This document shows, piece by piece, positions 27,843-37,506 of a stretch of 64,000 bases of DNA. Location: assembly GCF_002218025.2 (NCBI RefSeq), contig NZ_AP018680.1, positions 2,356,001-2,420,000 on the forward strand. Reading direction: 5' to 3'. The first letter of the stretch is position 1. Each line of letters opens with the position of its first letter. The notes under the pieces were generated by a model. That model made no database searches. It saw nothing but the letters and a program-made list of their open reading frames with translations, and had not been told where the DNA came from. Source of the stretch: Vibrio casei. GTDB taxonomy: Bacteria > Pseudomonadota > Gammaproteobacteria > Enterobacterales > Vibrionaceae. Made by a program: the position numbers and the translations under genes.

Positions 27843-28574
27843 ATGCTGAAGTTCGAACATCCATTAACAGAGAAAGTACGAATTTATCTTAGAGTTGAAT
27901 CGCTCATGAGGCAATTGCATAAATCTGCTGGCTTTGAAGCGCCACTCGATTATCAACTGTTCTTTCGATCACTGTTTGACTTAATGGATTTGTTTGAACA
28001 AATCCACATTAAATCAGAGCTCACAAAAGATCTCGAAAAGCAGAAGTTAACGTTTAAAAGCTGGGCAAACGTACCGGGTGTAGACCAAGCAATTCTCGAT
28101 AATGTGCTCAACGATATTGATGACAATTTCCGAAACCTGATGTCGGCAGAACGCTTTGGGCAATCATTAAAAGAAGAGCGATTTCTTAGTGCCATCCGAC
28201 AACGCTTTAATTTACCAGGGGGGACGTGTTGTTTTGATTTACCAGCGTTGCATTACTGGCTTCATTTACCTTTAGAAAAACGTTTGTATGATGCAAAAAT
28301 ATGGACCAATACTCTAGAGCCTCTGCACAATGCTTTAGCCCTATTACTTAAGCTTATCCGTGAGATTGGACTTTATAAACCGCAAGTGGCCCGTAATGGT
28401 TTTTTTCAAAGTGATGCCGAAGAAGCGAACATATTACGCTTAGATATCCCCTTAGACTTAGGGATTTACCCTATGATTTCAGGCCATAAAAACCGCTTTG
28501 CGATTAAATTTATGAGCTTTGAAACGGGAATGGCTTATAGTCAAGATATCGAATTTAAACTCGCGATCTGTTAA
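27843..28574 (+). CDS. zapD: Cell division protein ZapD
   Basis: A 243-residue protein (E. coli ZapD 247) that cross-links FtsZ filaments at the Z ring. The [14 protein letters not shown] start and the [17 protein letters not shown] segment are family hallmarks. Its position after coaE and before yacG is conserved. Confidence 0.96.
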   Translation: MLKFEHPLTEKVRIYLRVESLMRQLHKSAGFEAPLDYQLFFRSLFDLMDLFEQIHIKSELTKDLEKQKLTFKSWANVPGVDQAILDNVLNDIDDNFRNLMSAERFGQSLKEERFLSAIRQRFNLPGGTCCFDLPALHYWLHLPLEKRLYDAKIWTNTLEPLHNALALLLKLIREIGLYKPQVARNGFFQSDAEEANILRLDIPLDLGIYPMISGHKNRFAIKFMSFETGMAYSQDIEFKLAIC

Positions 28575-28671
28575 TCAACTTTCTATCTATGAATCCACTT
28601 GCTATCTGTTAAAATGTCGAAAACACTTGGATATTCTCCATCGTACTTTAAGTTCTCAATAGAGTTTTATT

Positions 28672-28875
28672 ATGACCACACTCGCGCCTAAAAAAACCAC
28701 TATAGTAAAGTGTCCAACGTGTAAAACCGATGTTATTTGGGGAGAAGTCAGCCCTTATCGCCCCTTTTGCAGTAAGCAATGTCAAATGATTGATTTTGGT
28801 GAATGGGCCGATGAAGAAAAAGCTATCCCAGGTGCGCCCGATATGTCGGATTCTGATGGTTGGTCTGAAGGATAA
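28672..28875 (+). CDS. yacG: DNA gyrase inhibitor YacG
   Basis: A 67-residue zinc protein with ligands C14, C17, C33 and C37 (CPTC and CSKQC). The E. coli orthologue binds GyrB and inhibits gyrase. AGAG precedes the ATG by 8 nt. The C-terminal acidic tail is typical. Confidence 0.95.
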   Translation: MTTLAPKKTTIVKCPTCKTDVIWGEVSPYRPFCSKQCQMIDFGEWADEEKAIPGAPDMSDSDGWSEG

Positions 28876-28886
28876 AACAAACAAAT

Positions 28887-28908
28887 AAAGCCCAGCAGAG
28901 TAGGCTTT
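28887..28908 (-). terminator. Small hairpin between convergent yacG and mutT
   Basis: AAAGCC (28887-28892) and GGCTTT (28903-28908) form a 6-bp stem. On the minus strand it is followed by ATTTG, so it most likely ends mutT. Confidence 0.45.
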
Positions 28909-28944
28909 AACGTCACCTCTAAATGAACAAGTGAAATATTAGCA

Positions 28945-29346
28945 TTAGCAAGTAAAATGCTTAATCACTTTCTCTAATACTGGTTCATTTGCTTCTGGGA
29001 AGCGGTAATCTTTTAAATCACGAATGGTAACCCACTTACCTTCTTGCCCTTCTTTACCATACGGATTACCGTCGAAACTCAAGACAAGGAAGAAATCGAA
29101 CGTTAAACTTTTGTCTGTATAATCAAAATCAAAATGTTCGAATAATTCGATTTTTTTAGCCGTAATGTCGATTTCTTCTTGTAGTTCTCTCACCAAACCT
29201 TGCTCTGCCGATTCATCTGCTTCAACTTTGCCACCAGGAAATTCCCAAAAACCACCTTTATGCAGTTTCTCTGGTCGCTTGGTAATGAAAATTTGGTCTT
29301 TTTTCTCATTTAAAATGATGCCTGCCACAATGTGTAAACGCGCCAT
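28945..29346 (-). CDS. mutT: 8-oxo-dGTP diphosphatase MutT (Nudix)
   Basis: A 133-residue Nudix hydrolase that removes 8-oxo-dGTP from the nucleotide pool. The Nudix box runs from G39 to I61 (GKVEADESAEQ then RELQEEIDI), with all catalytic acidic residues (E45, E54, E57, E58). The usual glycine near its end is D60. The start MARLHIVAGI matches E. coli MutT; an in-frame ATG at 29418 would add 24 unrelated residues that overlap the secA terminator. It lies immediately downstream of secA. Confidence 0.95.
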   Translation of the reverse strand: MARLHIVAGIILNEKKDQIFITKRPEKLHKGGFWEFPGGKVEADESAEQGLVRELQEEIDITAKKIELFEHFDFDYTDKSLTFDFFLVLSFDGNPYGKEGQEGKWVTIRDLKDYRFPEANEPVLEKVIKHFTC

Positions 29347-29402
29347 AAATGTTGCTATTCCTTTTACAAAATCTCGAATACTTAAAATGTTATTTTCCAT
29401 AC

Positions 29403-29430
29403 AAAAAGACCGCATCACTGCGGCCTTTTT
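29403..29430 (-). terminator. secA terminator
   Basis: On the minus strand AAAAAGGCCGCA (29430-29419) pairs with TGCGGTCTTTTT (29414-29403), with a T-run. It sits 18 bp after the secA stop and in front of mutT. Confidence 0.85.
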
Positions 29431-29447
29431 ATGTCCGGTATCATAAA

Positions 29448-32180
29448 CTAAATTTTACCGTGACATTGTTTATATTTTTTACCTGAACCACAAGGGCAAG
29501 GTTCATTACGACCCACTTTACGTTCATCACGCACTGAAGGCTGATGTGCACCTGCTTCAGCAGTCTCACTATCGATACCTTCGGCTGACTCATGTTGAAA
29601 CAGCTGACGACGAGAGGCTTCTTCTGCTTGAACTCGACGCTGTTCTTCCATACGCTCAACTTCTTCTTGCTTTTGAACACGAACACGACTGAGCGTAGAA
29701 ATAACATCAAACTTCAAACTATCTAATAGCTCACCAAACAATTCAAACGATTCACGTTTAAATTCTTGTTTAGGGTCTTTTTGTGCATAGCCACGTAAAT
29801 GAATACCTTGACGAAGATGATCCATCGCTGCAAGGTGTTCTTTCCATAACGTATCCAAAGTTTGAAGCATCACTTGACGTTCAAAGTTGCGTAACACTTC
29901 AGAGCCAACCGCTTCTTCTTTCTCTTTATAAAGAGTATTCGCTTCAGAAATAACACGCTCTAAAAGAACTTCTTCATACAATTTATCATCTGCATCTAAC
30001 CATGATTGAATCGTAAGCGGTAAATCAAAATCAGCTTGTAAACGCTCTTCAAGGCCTTTTACATCCCACATATCATCAAGTGACTGCTGCGGTATATACT
30101 GATGAAAAACAGACGTTAATACATCCGACCGGTTTTGTTCTAGCATTTCACTGATGTCTTCAGCGCTCATCAATTCATCACGAAGCTCATAAACCACTTT
30201 ACGTTGATCATTGGCCACATCATCATAATCGAGTAGCTGCTTACGAACATCAAAGTTACGCCCTTCAACTTTACGTTGTGCCTTTTCAATGGAGCGTGAA
30301 AGCATGCGACTTTCAATCGCTTCCCCTTCTTCCATACCGCTTTGGATTAAGCCAGCCATACGCTCGGAAGTGAAAATTCGTAAAAGAGAATCTTCCATCG
30401 ATAAATAGAAACGGGATGAACCAGCATCACCTTGACGACCAGAACGACCACGTAACTGGTTATCGATACGACGAGATTCATGACGTTCTGTACCTATGAT
30501 ATGTAAGCCACCTGACGCAAGTACAGCATCATGCACCTTTTGCCATTGAGCTTTAATCTGGGCTACTTGCTCTTCGGTTGGTTGAGAACCTTGAGATTCA
30601 GCAAGTTTTTCAACTTCATTTTCCCAGCTTCCACCGAGCTTAATATCAGTACCACGACCGGCCATGTTGGTTGCAATCGTTACCGCGCCAGGTGTACCTG
30701 CTTGAGCAACAATTTCAGCTTCTTGTTCATGGAACTTAGCATTCAAAACATTATGTTTAATTTTTGCCGCTTTTAATGCATTAGAAAGCAATTCTGACTT
30801 TTCAATCGATACAGTACCAACCAGAATCGGCTGCCCTTTAGCCACTCGATCTTTAATATCTTCAATAATGGCTGTAAACTTATCCGCTTCAGTACGATAA
30901 ACCACATCGGGCATATCATCACGAATCATTGGTCGGTTCGTTGGAATAACGACCGTATCGAGGCCATAAATAGATTGGAATTCGAAAGCTTCTGTGTCTG
31001 CTGTCCCTGTCATTCCCGATAGTTTTTCATATAGACGGAAGTAATTCTGGAAAGTAATAGAGGCAAGGGTTTGGTTTTCATTTTGAATTTGAACACCTTC
31101 TTTTGCTTCAACAGCTTGGTGTAATCCTTCAGACCAACGACGACCAGGCATAGTACGTCCCGTATGTTCGTCAACAATGATAATTTCGCCATCTTTCACG
31201 ATGTAATCAACATCTTTTTCAAACAATACATGTGCACGTAATGCGGCACTCACATGATGTAAAAGACTAATATTGGCAGGTGAGTATAAGGTATCCCCTT
31301 CCTCCATTAGGCCATTTTTGATTAATAACTCTTCAACGAACTCCTGACCGGTTTCCGTCATATGTACTTGTTTGGCCTTTTCATCAACGGTGTAATGTTT
31401 ATCACCACGATATTCTTCCGTATCTTCCTCTTCTTGACGTTCAAGGTGAGGAATAAGAGTGTTAATACGGGTGTATAAATCTGAACTGTCTTCTGCTGGG
31501 CCTGAAATAATAAGAGGAGTACGAGCTTCATCAATTAAGATGGAGTCAACTTCATCGATAACTGCGAAAAAGCGTTCACGTTGCACGCGATCTTCTGGAC
31601 GAAATGCCATATTGTCACGCAAATAGTCAAAACCAAATTCATTGTTTGTGCCATACAAAATATCACATTGGTAAGCCGCTTTTTTCTCCACAGGAATCAT
31701 ATTCGGCACATTAATGCCAACAGTCATCCCTAAAAATTCAAACAATTCTCGGTTCGTCTCCGCATCTCGCTTGGCTAGGTAGTCATTGACAGTAATAATA
31801 TGGACACCTTTACCCGCCAATGCATTCAAGTAAGCCGATAAGGTTGCCGTTAATGTCTTACCTTCACCAGTTCGCATTTCTGCAATTTTTCCGGCATTTA
31901 GAACCATACCGCCAATAAGCTGCACATCAAAGTGACGCATACCATAGATACGCTTTGATGCTTCACGTACCGTAGCAAATGCTTCAGGTAACAACTTATC
32001 TAATGTTTCACCGCTCTCATAGCGTTCACGGAATTCTATGGTTTTATGCTGAAGTTGCTCATCACTGAGTGACTCATATTCAGGCTCAAAACTATTAATT
32101 TGATTTACGATTTTTCTTAGCTGGCGTAATGTACGATCATTACGGCTGCCAATGACACTGGTCAGTAACTTAGTTAACAT
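29448..32180 (-). CDS. secA: Preprotein translocase ATPase SecA
   Basis: A 910-residue motor that pushes unfolded preproteins through SecYEG. The P-loop MRTGEGKTL is near 102, the DEVD box near 209, and QRAGR-like GRSGRQGD in motor domain 2. The C-terminal zinc-binding SEC-C tail has C895, C897, C906 and H907, which contacts SecB. No secM stall-peptide gene precedes it, unlike E. coli; the divergent gene is dciA. Confidence 0.98.
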   Translation of the reverse strand: MLTKLLTSVIGSRNDRTLRQLRKIVNQINSFEPEYESLSDEQLQHKTIEFRERYESGETLDKLLPEAFATVREASKRIYGMRHFDVQLIGGMVLNAGKIAEMRTGEGKTLTATLSAYLNALAGKGVHIITVNDYLAKRDAETNRELFEFLGMTVGINVPNMIPVEKKAAYQCDILYGTNNEFGFDYLRDNMAFRPEDRVQRERFFAVIDEVDSILIDEARTPLIISGPAEDSSDLYTRINTLIPHLERQEEEDTEEYRGDKHYTVDEKAKQVHMTETGQEFVEELLIKNGLMEEGDTLYSPANISLLHHVSAALRAHVLFEKDVDYIVKDGEIIIVDEHTGRTMPGRRWSEGLHQAVEAKEGVQIQNENQTLASITFQNYFRLYEKLSGMTGTADTEAFEFQSIYGLDTVVIPTNRPMIRDDMPDVVYRTEADKFTAIIEDIKDRVAKGQPILVGTVSIEKSELLSNALKAAKIKHNVLNAKFHEQEAEIVAQAGTPGAVTIATNMAGRGTDIKLGGSWENEVEKLAESQGSQPTEEQVAQIKAQWQKVHDAVLASGGLHIIGTERHESRRIDNQLRGRSGRQGDAGSSRFYLSMEDSLLRIFTSERMAGLIQSGMEEGEAIESRMLSRSIEKAQRKVEGRNFDVRKQLLDYDDVANDQRKVVYELRDELMSAEDISEMLEQNRSDVLTSVFHQYIPQQSLDDMWDVKGLEERLQADFDLPLTIQSWLDADDKLYEEVLLERVISEANTLYKEKEEAVGSEVLRNFERQVMLQTLDTLWKEHLAAMDHLRQGIHLRGYAQKDPKQEFKRESFELFGELLDSLKFDVISTLSRVRVQKQEEVERMEEQRRVQAEEASRRQLFQHESAEGIDSETAEAGAHQPSVRDERKVGRNEPCPCGSGKKYKQCHGKI

Positions 32181-32486
32181 TATTTATGAATCTCTCTTCC
32201 TGATCTTTCGGATCTTCTGCTTTTGGTTTCTCACAGCTCAATACTAAGAATACTGAGATAAATTAGGTCTACTTGTCATATGGTGCCAATCAAGCCCATT
32301 TTCAAGACTAAAAACAAGTGACCTTGGTATAGTATGGGATTATTCACTCATCTTCTATCTACAATAACCTTAGTTTGCGTTCATCCTCATTTTTTTTGAT
32401 TAAAAATAGGTTTTTTGACATGATTCACTTCTAATAACTCATAATAATATTAATGATTCATTGTATTAGGCTAATGAGGTTACACC
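32181..32486. other. 306-bp divergent control region of secA and dciA
   Basis: The region is AT-rich and has no open frame that reads as a gene. A promoter for dciA is predicted at 32415. For secA only weak minus-strand candidates (TTGAAA with CATATG, 17 bp apart) were seen. Confidence 0.6.
32415..32445 (+). promoter_or_regulatory. Candidate dciA promoter
   Basis: Consensus TTGACA (32415-32420) is followed at 18-19 bp by TCATAAT. The -35 is perfect and the spacing slightly long. Confidence 0.45.
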
Positions 32487-32948
32487 ATGCGAGACCATCG
32501 CCCCAAGCTGACACAAAATTTAATTGAAGACTCTAGCTTAAAAAAATTCACTCAACACGTCAGTGAAATATTAGCAATCAATGCTGCTTTAAAAACGATT
32601 ATCTCTCCAAATATGTTGGATTATTGCCGAGCAGCAAATGTTAGACAAAGCCAATTATTAATCGAAGTGGCAAATGCCTCTCTTCAAATGAAGCTTAATT
32701 ATGAACGGATTCGAATTTTATCGGAACTGCGCTCTGCTGGGTTTTCAAAATTAGTAGGGATCGAGTTTAAAGTGAATCCTGATTTATATCGTGCAGAGTC
32801 TGTAAAAGAAAAAAAGAAAATATATAAATACCATGAGTTAAGCCAAGATGCGGCTCATTCTATGTTGATGCTATCTGAACTTGCTTCACCTAAATTAAAG
32901 CTACGCCTTGAAAGCCTTGCTCGATTGGCAAATAAACCAAAAAAATAA
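32487..32948 (+). CDS. dciA: Replicative helicase loader DciA (DUF721)
   Basis: A 153-residue DUF721 protein of DciA length. The N-terminal half, with NAALKTIISPNMLDYCRAAN and QLLIEVANASLQMKLNYER, is the KH-like DciA core. The C-terminus is basic and flexible. DciA loads the DnaB helicase in bacteria lacking the phage-derived DnaC, and has been characterised in V. cholerae. It occupies the position between secA and lpxC that secM holds in E. coli. The strand is opposite to both neighbours. A perfect terminator follows. Confidence 0.88.
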   Translation: MRDHRPKLTQNLIEDSSLKKFTQHVSEILAINAALKTIISPNMLDYCRAANVRQSQLLIEVANASLQMKLNYERIRILSELRSAGFSKLVGIEFKVNPDLYRAESVKEKKKIYKYHELSQDAAHSMLMLSELASPKLKLRLESLARLANKPKK

Positions 32949-32974
32949 CTAAAACTTCCTTACGCACTAAAAAC

Positions 32975-33005
32975 AAAAAACCAGACTGTTTAAGTCTGGT
33001 TTTTT
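32975..33005. terminator. Bidirectional terminator between dciA and lpxC
   Basis: Perfect 13-bp arms AAAAAACCAGACT (32975-32987) and AGTCTGGTTTTTT (32993-33005) with a 5-base loop give T-runs on both strands. It ends dciA and the long minus-strand dcw-lpxC transcript. Confidence 0.92.
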
Positions 33006-33035
33006 ATTCATTCAATATTAATAGTAACTATTATA

Positions 33036-33959
33036 TTAAGCTAAGACCGTATTCGGTAAAACATCACCAAATGCAACTGGAGAGCCTACTTCTTCGGCAA
33101 AAGTCGCCCATTCCCAAGCTTCTTGATCAGCAAGAACAGCACGAAGTAATTGGTTATTTAATGCATGTCCAGATTTGTAAGCACGGAGTTCACCAACAAT
33201 ACTGTGACCACACATGTAGAGATCACCAATAGCATCTAGGACTTTATGTGTTACAAATTCATTACTAAAACGTAAGCCTTCTTCATTCAATATGCGATAT
33301 TCATCTAAAACGATAGCACAATCAAAGCTACCACCTAAACATAGGTTCTGAGATTGTAAATACTCGATATCACGCATAAAACCAAAAGTACGAGCACGAG
33401 AAATATCTTTAATAAATGCCTGAGATGAAAAATCAAACAACATATGTTGCTCATCTGAATCAATCGCAGGGTGATTAAATTCAATTTCAAAATCCATACG
33501 GAAGCCGTCGTAAGGAACAAGTTCTGCCCACTTATCACCATCTTCAATACGTACTGGTTTTTTAATTCGAATAAAACGCTTCGCAGCATTTAAGGTTTCA
33601 ACGCCAGCTGATTGTAATAAATAGACAAACGGGCTTGCACTGCCATCCATGATTGGAATTTCAGGAGCATCGACTTCGATAATAATATTATCGATACCCA
33701 TACCAGCCAACGCTGCATTTAAATGCTCAACGGTTGAAATACGAATACCTTCATCATTCACTAACGCAGTACATAACATAGTGTCGCGTACTGAATTGGC
33801 ATCTGAAGGAAAATCCACTGGTGGATTTAAATCCGTACGACGATAAATGATACCGGTATTAGCGGGTGCAGGACGTAGAGTAAGTGTGACTTTACGGCCA
33901 GAGTGGAGACCCACACCAGTCGTTTTCACCATTTCTTTTAAAGTACGTTGTCTAATCAT
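33036..33959 (-). CDS. lpxC: UDP-3-O-acyl-N-acetylglucosamine deacetylase LpxC
   Basis: A 307-residue zinc deacetylase for the committed step of lipid A synthesis (E. coli 305). The zinc ligands H79 ([10 protein letters not shown]), H238 and D242 ([10 protein letters not shown]) and the general base E78 are present. It is the last gene of the dcw transcript, 100 bp after ftsZ with a strong hairpin between them. In enterobacteria its level is set by FtsH proteolysis; the C-terminal signal here ends [11 protein letters not shown]. Confidence 0.98.
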   Translation of the reverse strand: MIRQRTLKEMVKTTGVGLHSGRKVTLTLRPAPANTGIIYRRTDLNPPVDFPSDANSVRDTMLCTALVNDEGIRISTVEHLNAALAGMGIDNIIIEVDAPEIPIMDGSASPFVYLLQSAGVETLNAAKRFIRIKKPVRIEDGDKWAELVPYDGFRMDFEIEFNHPAIDSDEQHMLFDFSSQAFIKDISRARTFGFMRDIEYLQSQNLCLGGSFDCAIVLDEYRILNEEGLRFSNEFVTHKVLDAIGDLYMCGHSIVGELRAYKSGHALNNQLLRAVLADQEAWEWATFAEEVGSPVAFGDVLPNTVLA

Positions 33960-33984
33960 CCACTTTACCTCTAAATCACATCAG

Positions 33985-34017
33985 ATATCACAGCCACGGT
34001 AGTGGCTGGTCTGATAT
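33985..34017 (-). other. Stem-loop in the ftsZ-lpxC gap
   Basis: CAGCCAC (33991-33997) and GTGGCTG (34002-34008) pair across GGTA, and the stem extends with ATATCA/TGATAT across a 3-base bulge. No T-run follows, so it is more likely an mRNA processing or stability element than a terminator. Confidence 0.55.
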
Positions 34018-34059
34018 GCTATCACATTTTAGACACACATCAAGTTAATTGTTTGAAAC

Positions 34060-35277
34060 TCAATCAGCTTGATGTCTTAAAAATGCTGGGATATCAAGGT
34101 ACCCACTGTCACTTTCATCTGGTTTTTTTACTGTATTCGAGTTGCTATTTGAAGCACTCGATGTACTTGTCTGTGATGAAGGCGTTTTGCGTAACATTGG
34201 TTGAGGCGTATCGGCTTCAACATCTTGTTTTGCTGGTTGCGCTTGAGCTGCCGCTTGTACTGAACTAACTGGCGTTGACTTCACTGTACCACCTTTAACC
34301 AAGGTGATATCTGGTTGATGAGAGTTACCGATACCAGTTGCAACAACTGTCACGCGAATTTCATCCGTCATATCAGGGTCTAGTGATGTACCAATAACGA
34401 CCGTTGCATTATCAGAAGCAAAGGCTTTAACCGTATTACCTACGGTTTCAAACTCTTCTAAACGCATATCCAAGCCTGCTGTAATGTTAACTAAAACACC
34501 ACGTGCTCCTGCAAGATCGATATCTTCAAGCAATGGACTAGAGATAGCAATTTCCGCTGCTTCTTCAGCGCGATCTTCACCAGTGGCTACGCCACTACCC
34601 ATCATCGCATGCCCCATTTCAGACATAACGGTGCGCACATCAGCAAAGTCGACATTCATCATACCAGGACGAGTAATAAGCTCTGCAATACCTTGAACTG
34701 CATTTTTCAATACATCATTTGCTTTTGCGAATGCTTCAAGCAAAGTGATACCGCGGCCTAATACTTTTAATAACTTTTCATTAGGAATGGTGATCAATGA
34801 ATCAACATGCTTCGAAAGCTCTTCAATACCTTGCTCAGCAAAAGCCATACGCTTTTTGCCTTCAAAGCTAAATGGCTTTGTCACAACAGCAACAGTTAAA
34901 ATACCTAACTCTTTTGCTACTTCAGCAATAACAGGGGCTGCACCAGTACCAGTGCCTCCTCCCATACCCGCAGCAATAAAGACCATATCAGCACCAGCTA
35001 AAACTGCTTTAATTGCTTCACGATCTTCTAGTGCAGAATCACGACCTACTTGCGGATTAGCACCTGCACCTAGACCTTTAGTGATATCGCCACCAATTTG
35101 GATAACATTACTCACACTAACTTTACGAAGTGCTTGAGCATCCGTGTTCACACTAATGAATTCCACCCCTTCGATGGATTCACGTACCATGTGTTCTACG
35201 GCGTTACCACCACCACCACCTACTCCAACGACTTTAATTACAGCATCGTCAGACATTTCCATCATCGGTTCAAACAT
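34060..35277 (-). CDS. ftsZ: Cell division tubulin FtsZ
   Basis: A 405-residue GTPase that forms the Z ring. The tubulin signature GGGTGTG is at 106-112, and the T7-loop [11 protein letters not shown] segment is present. A variable Gln/Ser/Thr-rich linker leads to the conserved C-terminal peptide ([11 protein letters not shown]) that binds FtsA, ZipA and ZapD. GGAG precedes the ATG. It follows ftsA by 33 bp. Confidence 0.99.
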   Translation of the reverse strand: MFEPMMEMSDDAVIKVVGVGGGGGNAVEHMVRESIEGVEFISVNTDAQALRKVSVSNVIQIGGDITKGLGAGANPQVGRDSALEDREAIKAVLAGADMVFIAAGMGGGTGTGAAPVIAEVAKELGILTVAVVTKPFSFEGKKRMAFAEQGIEELSKHVDSLITIPNEKLLKVLGRGITLLEAFAKANDVLKNAVQGIAELITRPGMMNVDFADVRTVMSEMGHAMMGSGVATGEDRAEEAAEIAISSPLLEDIDLAGARGVLVNITAGLDMRLEEFETVGNTVKAFASDNATVVIGTSLDPDMTDEIRVTVVATGIGNSHQPDITLVKGGTVKSTPVSSVQAAAQAQPAKQDVEADTPQPMLRKTPSSQTSTSSASNSNSNTVKKPDESDSGYLDIPAFLRHQAD

Positions 35278-35310
35278 GTGTTTTCTCCGTTTCTTCCTGT
35301 TCGCCTCAGG

Positions 35311-36588
35311 TTAAAACTCTTTTTGTATCCAATTACGTAGCTTTTGAATGAATTCAGCAATCGATGTTCCCGAATGTTTCTTCGGCGTCGTGTGCTGATA
35401 TTCACCCTCATCATAAAACTGGCTGTCTTTGGCGTAATGTAATAATCCAACCGCCGTTGAATGATATGGCTCTTTAACGTAGTCAGTTAACCCTCTGACT
35501 TCTAGGGGTTTACCAATTCTTACTTGGTTACGGAATACGCGTTCTGCACATTCCACTAATCCTTCAATTTGTGACGCGCCACCAGTTAAAACAACACCTG
35601 CCGCTAAATGATGCTTAATACCATCTTCGCGCAACTTTGCTTGAACCGAATCAATAGTTTGATTAACCATACCCATCAATTCAGTATATCGGGGTTCTAT
35701 CACTTCTGCTAAAGTTTGACGCTGCAAACTCCGAGAAGGACGGCCACCAACACTTGGAACATTAACGGTATCATCCTTACTAACTAATTCGCTCAGCGCG
35801 CAACCAAATTTTACTTTTATCTCTTCAGCATCGCTGACAGGCGTACCAAATGCAAATGCGATATCACTTGTGACGGCATTCCCTGCATAAGAGAATACTT
35901 TTGTGTGACGCAGCGCACCACCCGTCCAAATCGATAATTCCATCGTGCCGGCACCGATGTCAATGACACAAACGCCCAGTTCTCTCTCGTCGTCAGTAAT
36001 AACGGCATTACTTGAAGCTAAGCCTGAATAAATCAATTGCTCAACTTTTAAATTACAACGTTCAACCGCTTTAATAATATTCTTTGCCATATCATTATGG
36101 CATGAAATTAGGTGAACGCTTACTTCCATTCTAACACCAGATAAACCAAGTGGGTTTTTTATCCCTTCTTGGTAATCAATTGTGAACTCTTGAGGAATGA
36201 CATGCAAAATACGCTGCTCTTCCCCAATTTTAATGGATTTTGCCGTATGGATAACTCTATCCATGTCATCTTGGGATACTTCTTCTTCAGAAATAGCGCC
36301 CATACCTTTTTCAATTCGGCTAGCAATATGTTTTCCTGAAAGAGAAAGGTAAACACTTGTGATCTGACATTCAGCCATCAACTCAGCTTGATCAATGGCT
36401 CTTTGCACTGATTTCACTACCGATTCAAGATCGTTTACACCGCCTTTATCCATCCCATGAGATGGGCTAGTCCCAGCACCAATAATGTTAATTTGTCCAT
36501 CGGGTAGGACCTCGCCGACTAATGCTGATACCGTTGCAGTGCCAATATCCAGACCAACGACAATGTTTCCTTCTGCGGTCTTCGTCAT
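35311..36588 (-). CDS. ftsA: Cell division actin homologue FtsA
   Basis: A 425-residue actin-fold protein that tethers FtsZ to the membrane. VGLDIGTATVSALVGE is phosphate-binding loop 1, and the SHS2 (1C) domain follows. The C-terminal amphipathic helix IAEFIQKLRNWIQKEF is the membrane anchor. The start overlaps the ftsQ stop by 4 bp, so translation is coupled. Confidence 0.98.
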   Translation of the reverse strand: MTKTAEGNIVVGLDIGTATVSALVGEVLPDGQINIIGAGTSPSHGMDKGGVNDLESVVKSVQRAIDQAELMAECQITSVYLSLSGKHIASRIEKGMGAISEEEVSQDDMDRVIHTAKSIKIGEEQRILHVIPQEFTIDYQEGIKNPLGLSGVRMEVSVHLISCHNDMAKNIIKAVERCNLKVEQLIYSGLASSNAVITDDERELGVCVIDIGAGTMELSIWTGGALRHTKVFSYAGNAVTSDIAFAFGTPVSDAEEIKVKFGCALSELVSKDDTVNVPSVGGRPSRSLQRQTLAEVIEPRYTELMGMVNQTIDSVQAKLREDGIKHHLAAGVVLTGGASQIEGLVECAERVFRNQVRIGKPLEVRGLTDYVKEPYHSTAVGLLHYAKDSQFYDEGEYQHTTPKKHSGTSIAEFIQKLRNWIQKEF

Positions 36589-37367
36589 TTATTTCTCTCT
36601 TGTGCTGAATCATCATCTGGAATCCACCCAATGGCAGCTCCAGTATCGTATCGAAGATCGATATAGCTGACTTGCTCAGCTTTGTCACCTAGGCGACTGT
36701 ATAGTTTTATAAATCGATTTAAACGGTCATCACGAGCATCTTTACCAAGCTCTAAACGAATACCATTGTCTAAAATAATTTGCCATGCAAGGCGTTCATT
36801 AAGTACCACTGAAGTAATAGTGCGACCTAATGGTGCTAGCTTTTCACTGCTTAATTTCCAAACATCTAACACTTTTTCACTGGAACCATCTGGTCCATAT
36901 AAATTGACCATATTATCAATGACATCATTTGGACGTCCATTAAACACATCACCTGATTTGTTTAATAAAGCATTACCATTCCAAATGGCAGAGGCTTTAT
37001 GTTCAACAATATAAACCTTCACAAGATCAGGCCATTGTTTGCGAATAGATATTTGAGCGACCCAAGGAACCGTTTTTAACACTTTCTGAAGCTCGTTCAC
37101 ATCTTGAGTCATAAATGTCCCTATATGAGACAAACTTGCTAAAGCTATTTGTACATCTTTAGGACTTACATGATGTAAATCACCTTCAACCATCAAGTGT
37201 GATAAGGGTAACCGCTGCTCATCAGTCATCCAGGAAAACGTCGAATAAATTAACGCAGAGATACCAACAATAACCAATAACAAAAAAAAACCACCACTCC
37301 ATTGGTCTTTAGTTGGCATTGATGGTAGGGGCTGCCTCTTCTGCGGCTGCTCTGCCGTAATATTCAT
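36585..37367 (-). CDS. ftsQ: Cell division protein FtsQ
   Basis: A 260-residue bitopic membrane protein: a short cytoplasmic tail, one membrane segment at about 26-47, a POTRA domain (LMVEGDLHHVSPKDVQ onward) and a beta domain that binds FtsB/FtsL. Its ATGA overlap with ftsA and the promoter 90-120 bp upstream suggest an ftsQAZ unit. murC lies upstream, with no ddl gene between. Confidence 0.97.
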   Translation of the reverse strand: MNITAEQPQKRQPLPSMPTKDQWSGGFFLLLVIVGISALIYSTFSWMTDEQRLPLSHLMVEGDLHHVSPKDVQIALASLSHIGTFMTQDVNELQKVLKTVPWVAQISIRKQWPDLVKVYIVEHKASAIWNGNALLNKSGDVFNGRPNDVIDNMVNLYGPDGSSEKVLDVWKLSSEKLAPLGRTITSVVLNERLAWQIILDNGIRLELGKDARDDRLNRFIKLYSRLGDKAEQVSYIDLRYDTGAAIGWIPDDDSAQERNK

Positions 37368-37457
37368 AGTTAGCAGATAAACTCTAAAATATTCATTAAA
37401 TGTCCATTAATCGATGCTAATCACAATATTTATCTTAAAAATGCACAATTAGCTAGG

Positions 37458-37486
37458 ATTATACTGACCTAATCGTTGACTTCCAA
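37458..37486 (-). promoter_or_regulatory. Internal promoter for ftsQ-ftsA-ftsZ-lpxC
   Basis: On the minus strand TTGGAA (37486-37481), a 17-bp spacer and a perfect TATAAT (37463-37458) lie in the 139-bp murC-ftsQ gap. The predicted start gives a leader of about 84 nt before ftsQ. Confidence 0.65.
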
Positions 37487-37506
37487 CACAAGTCGTATCT
37501 ATTTTA

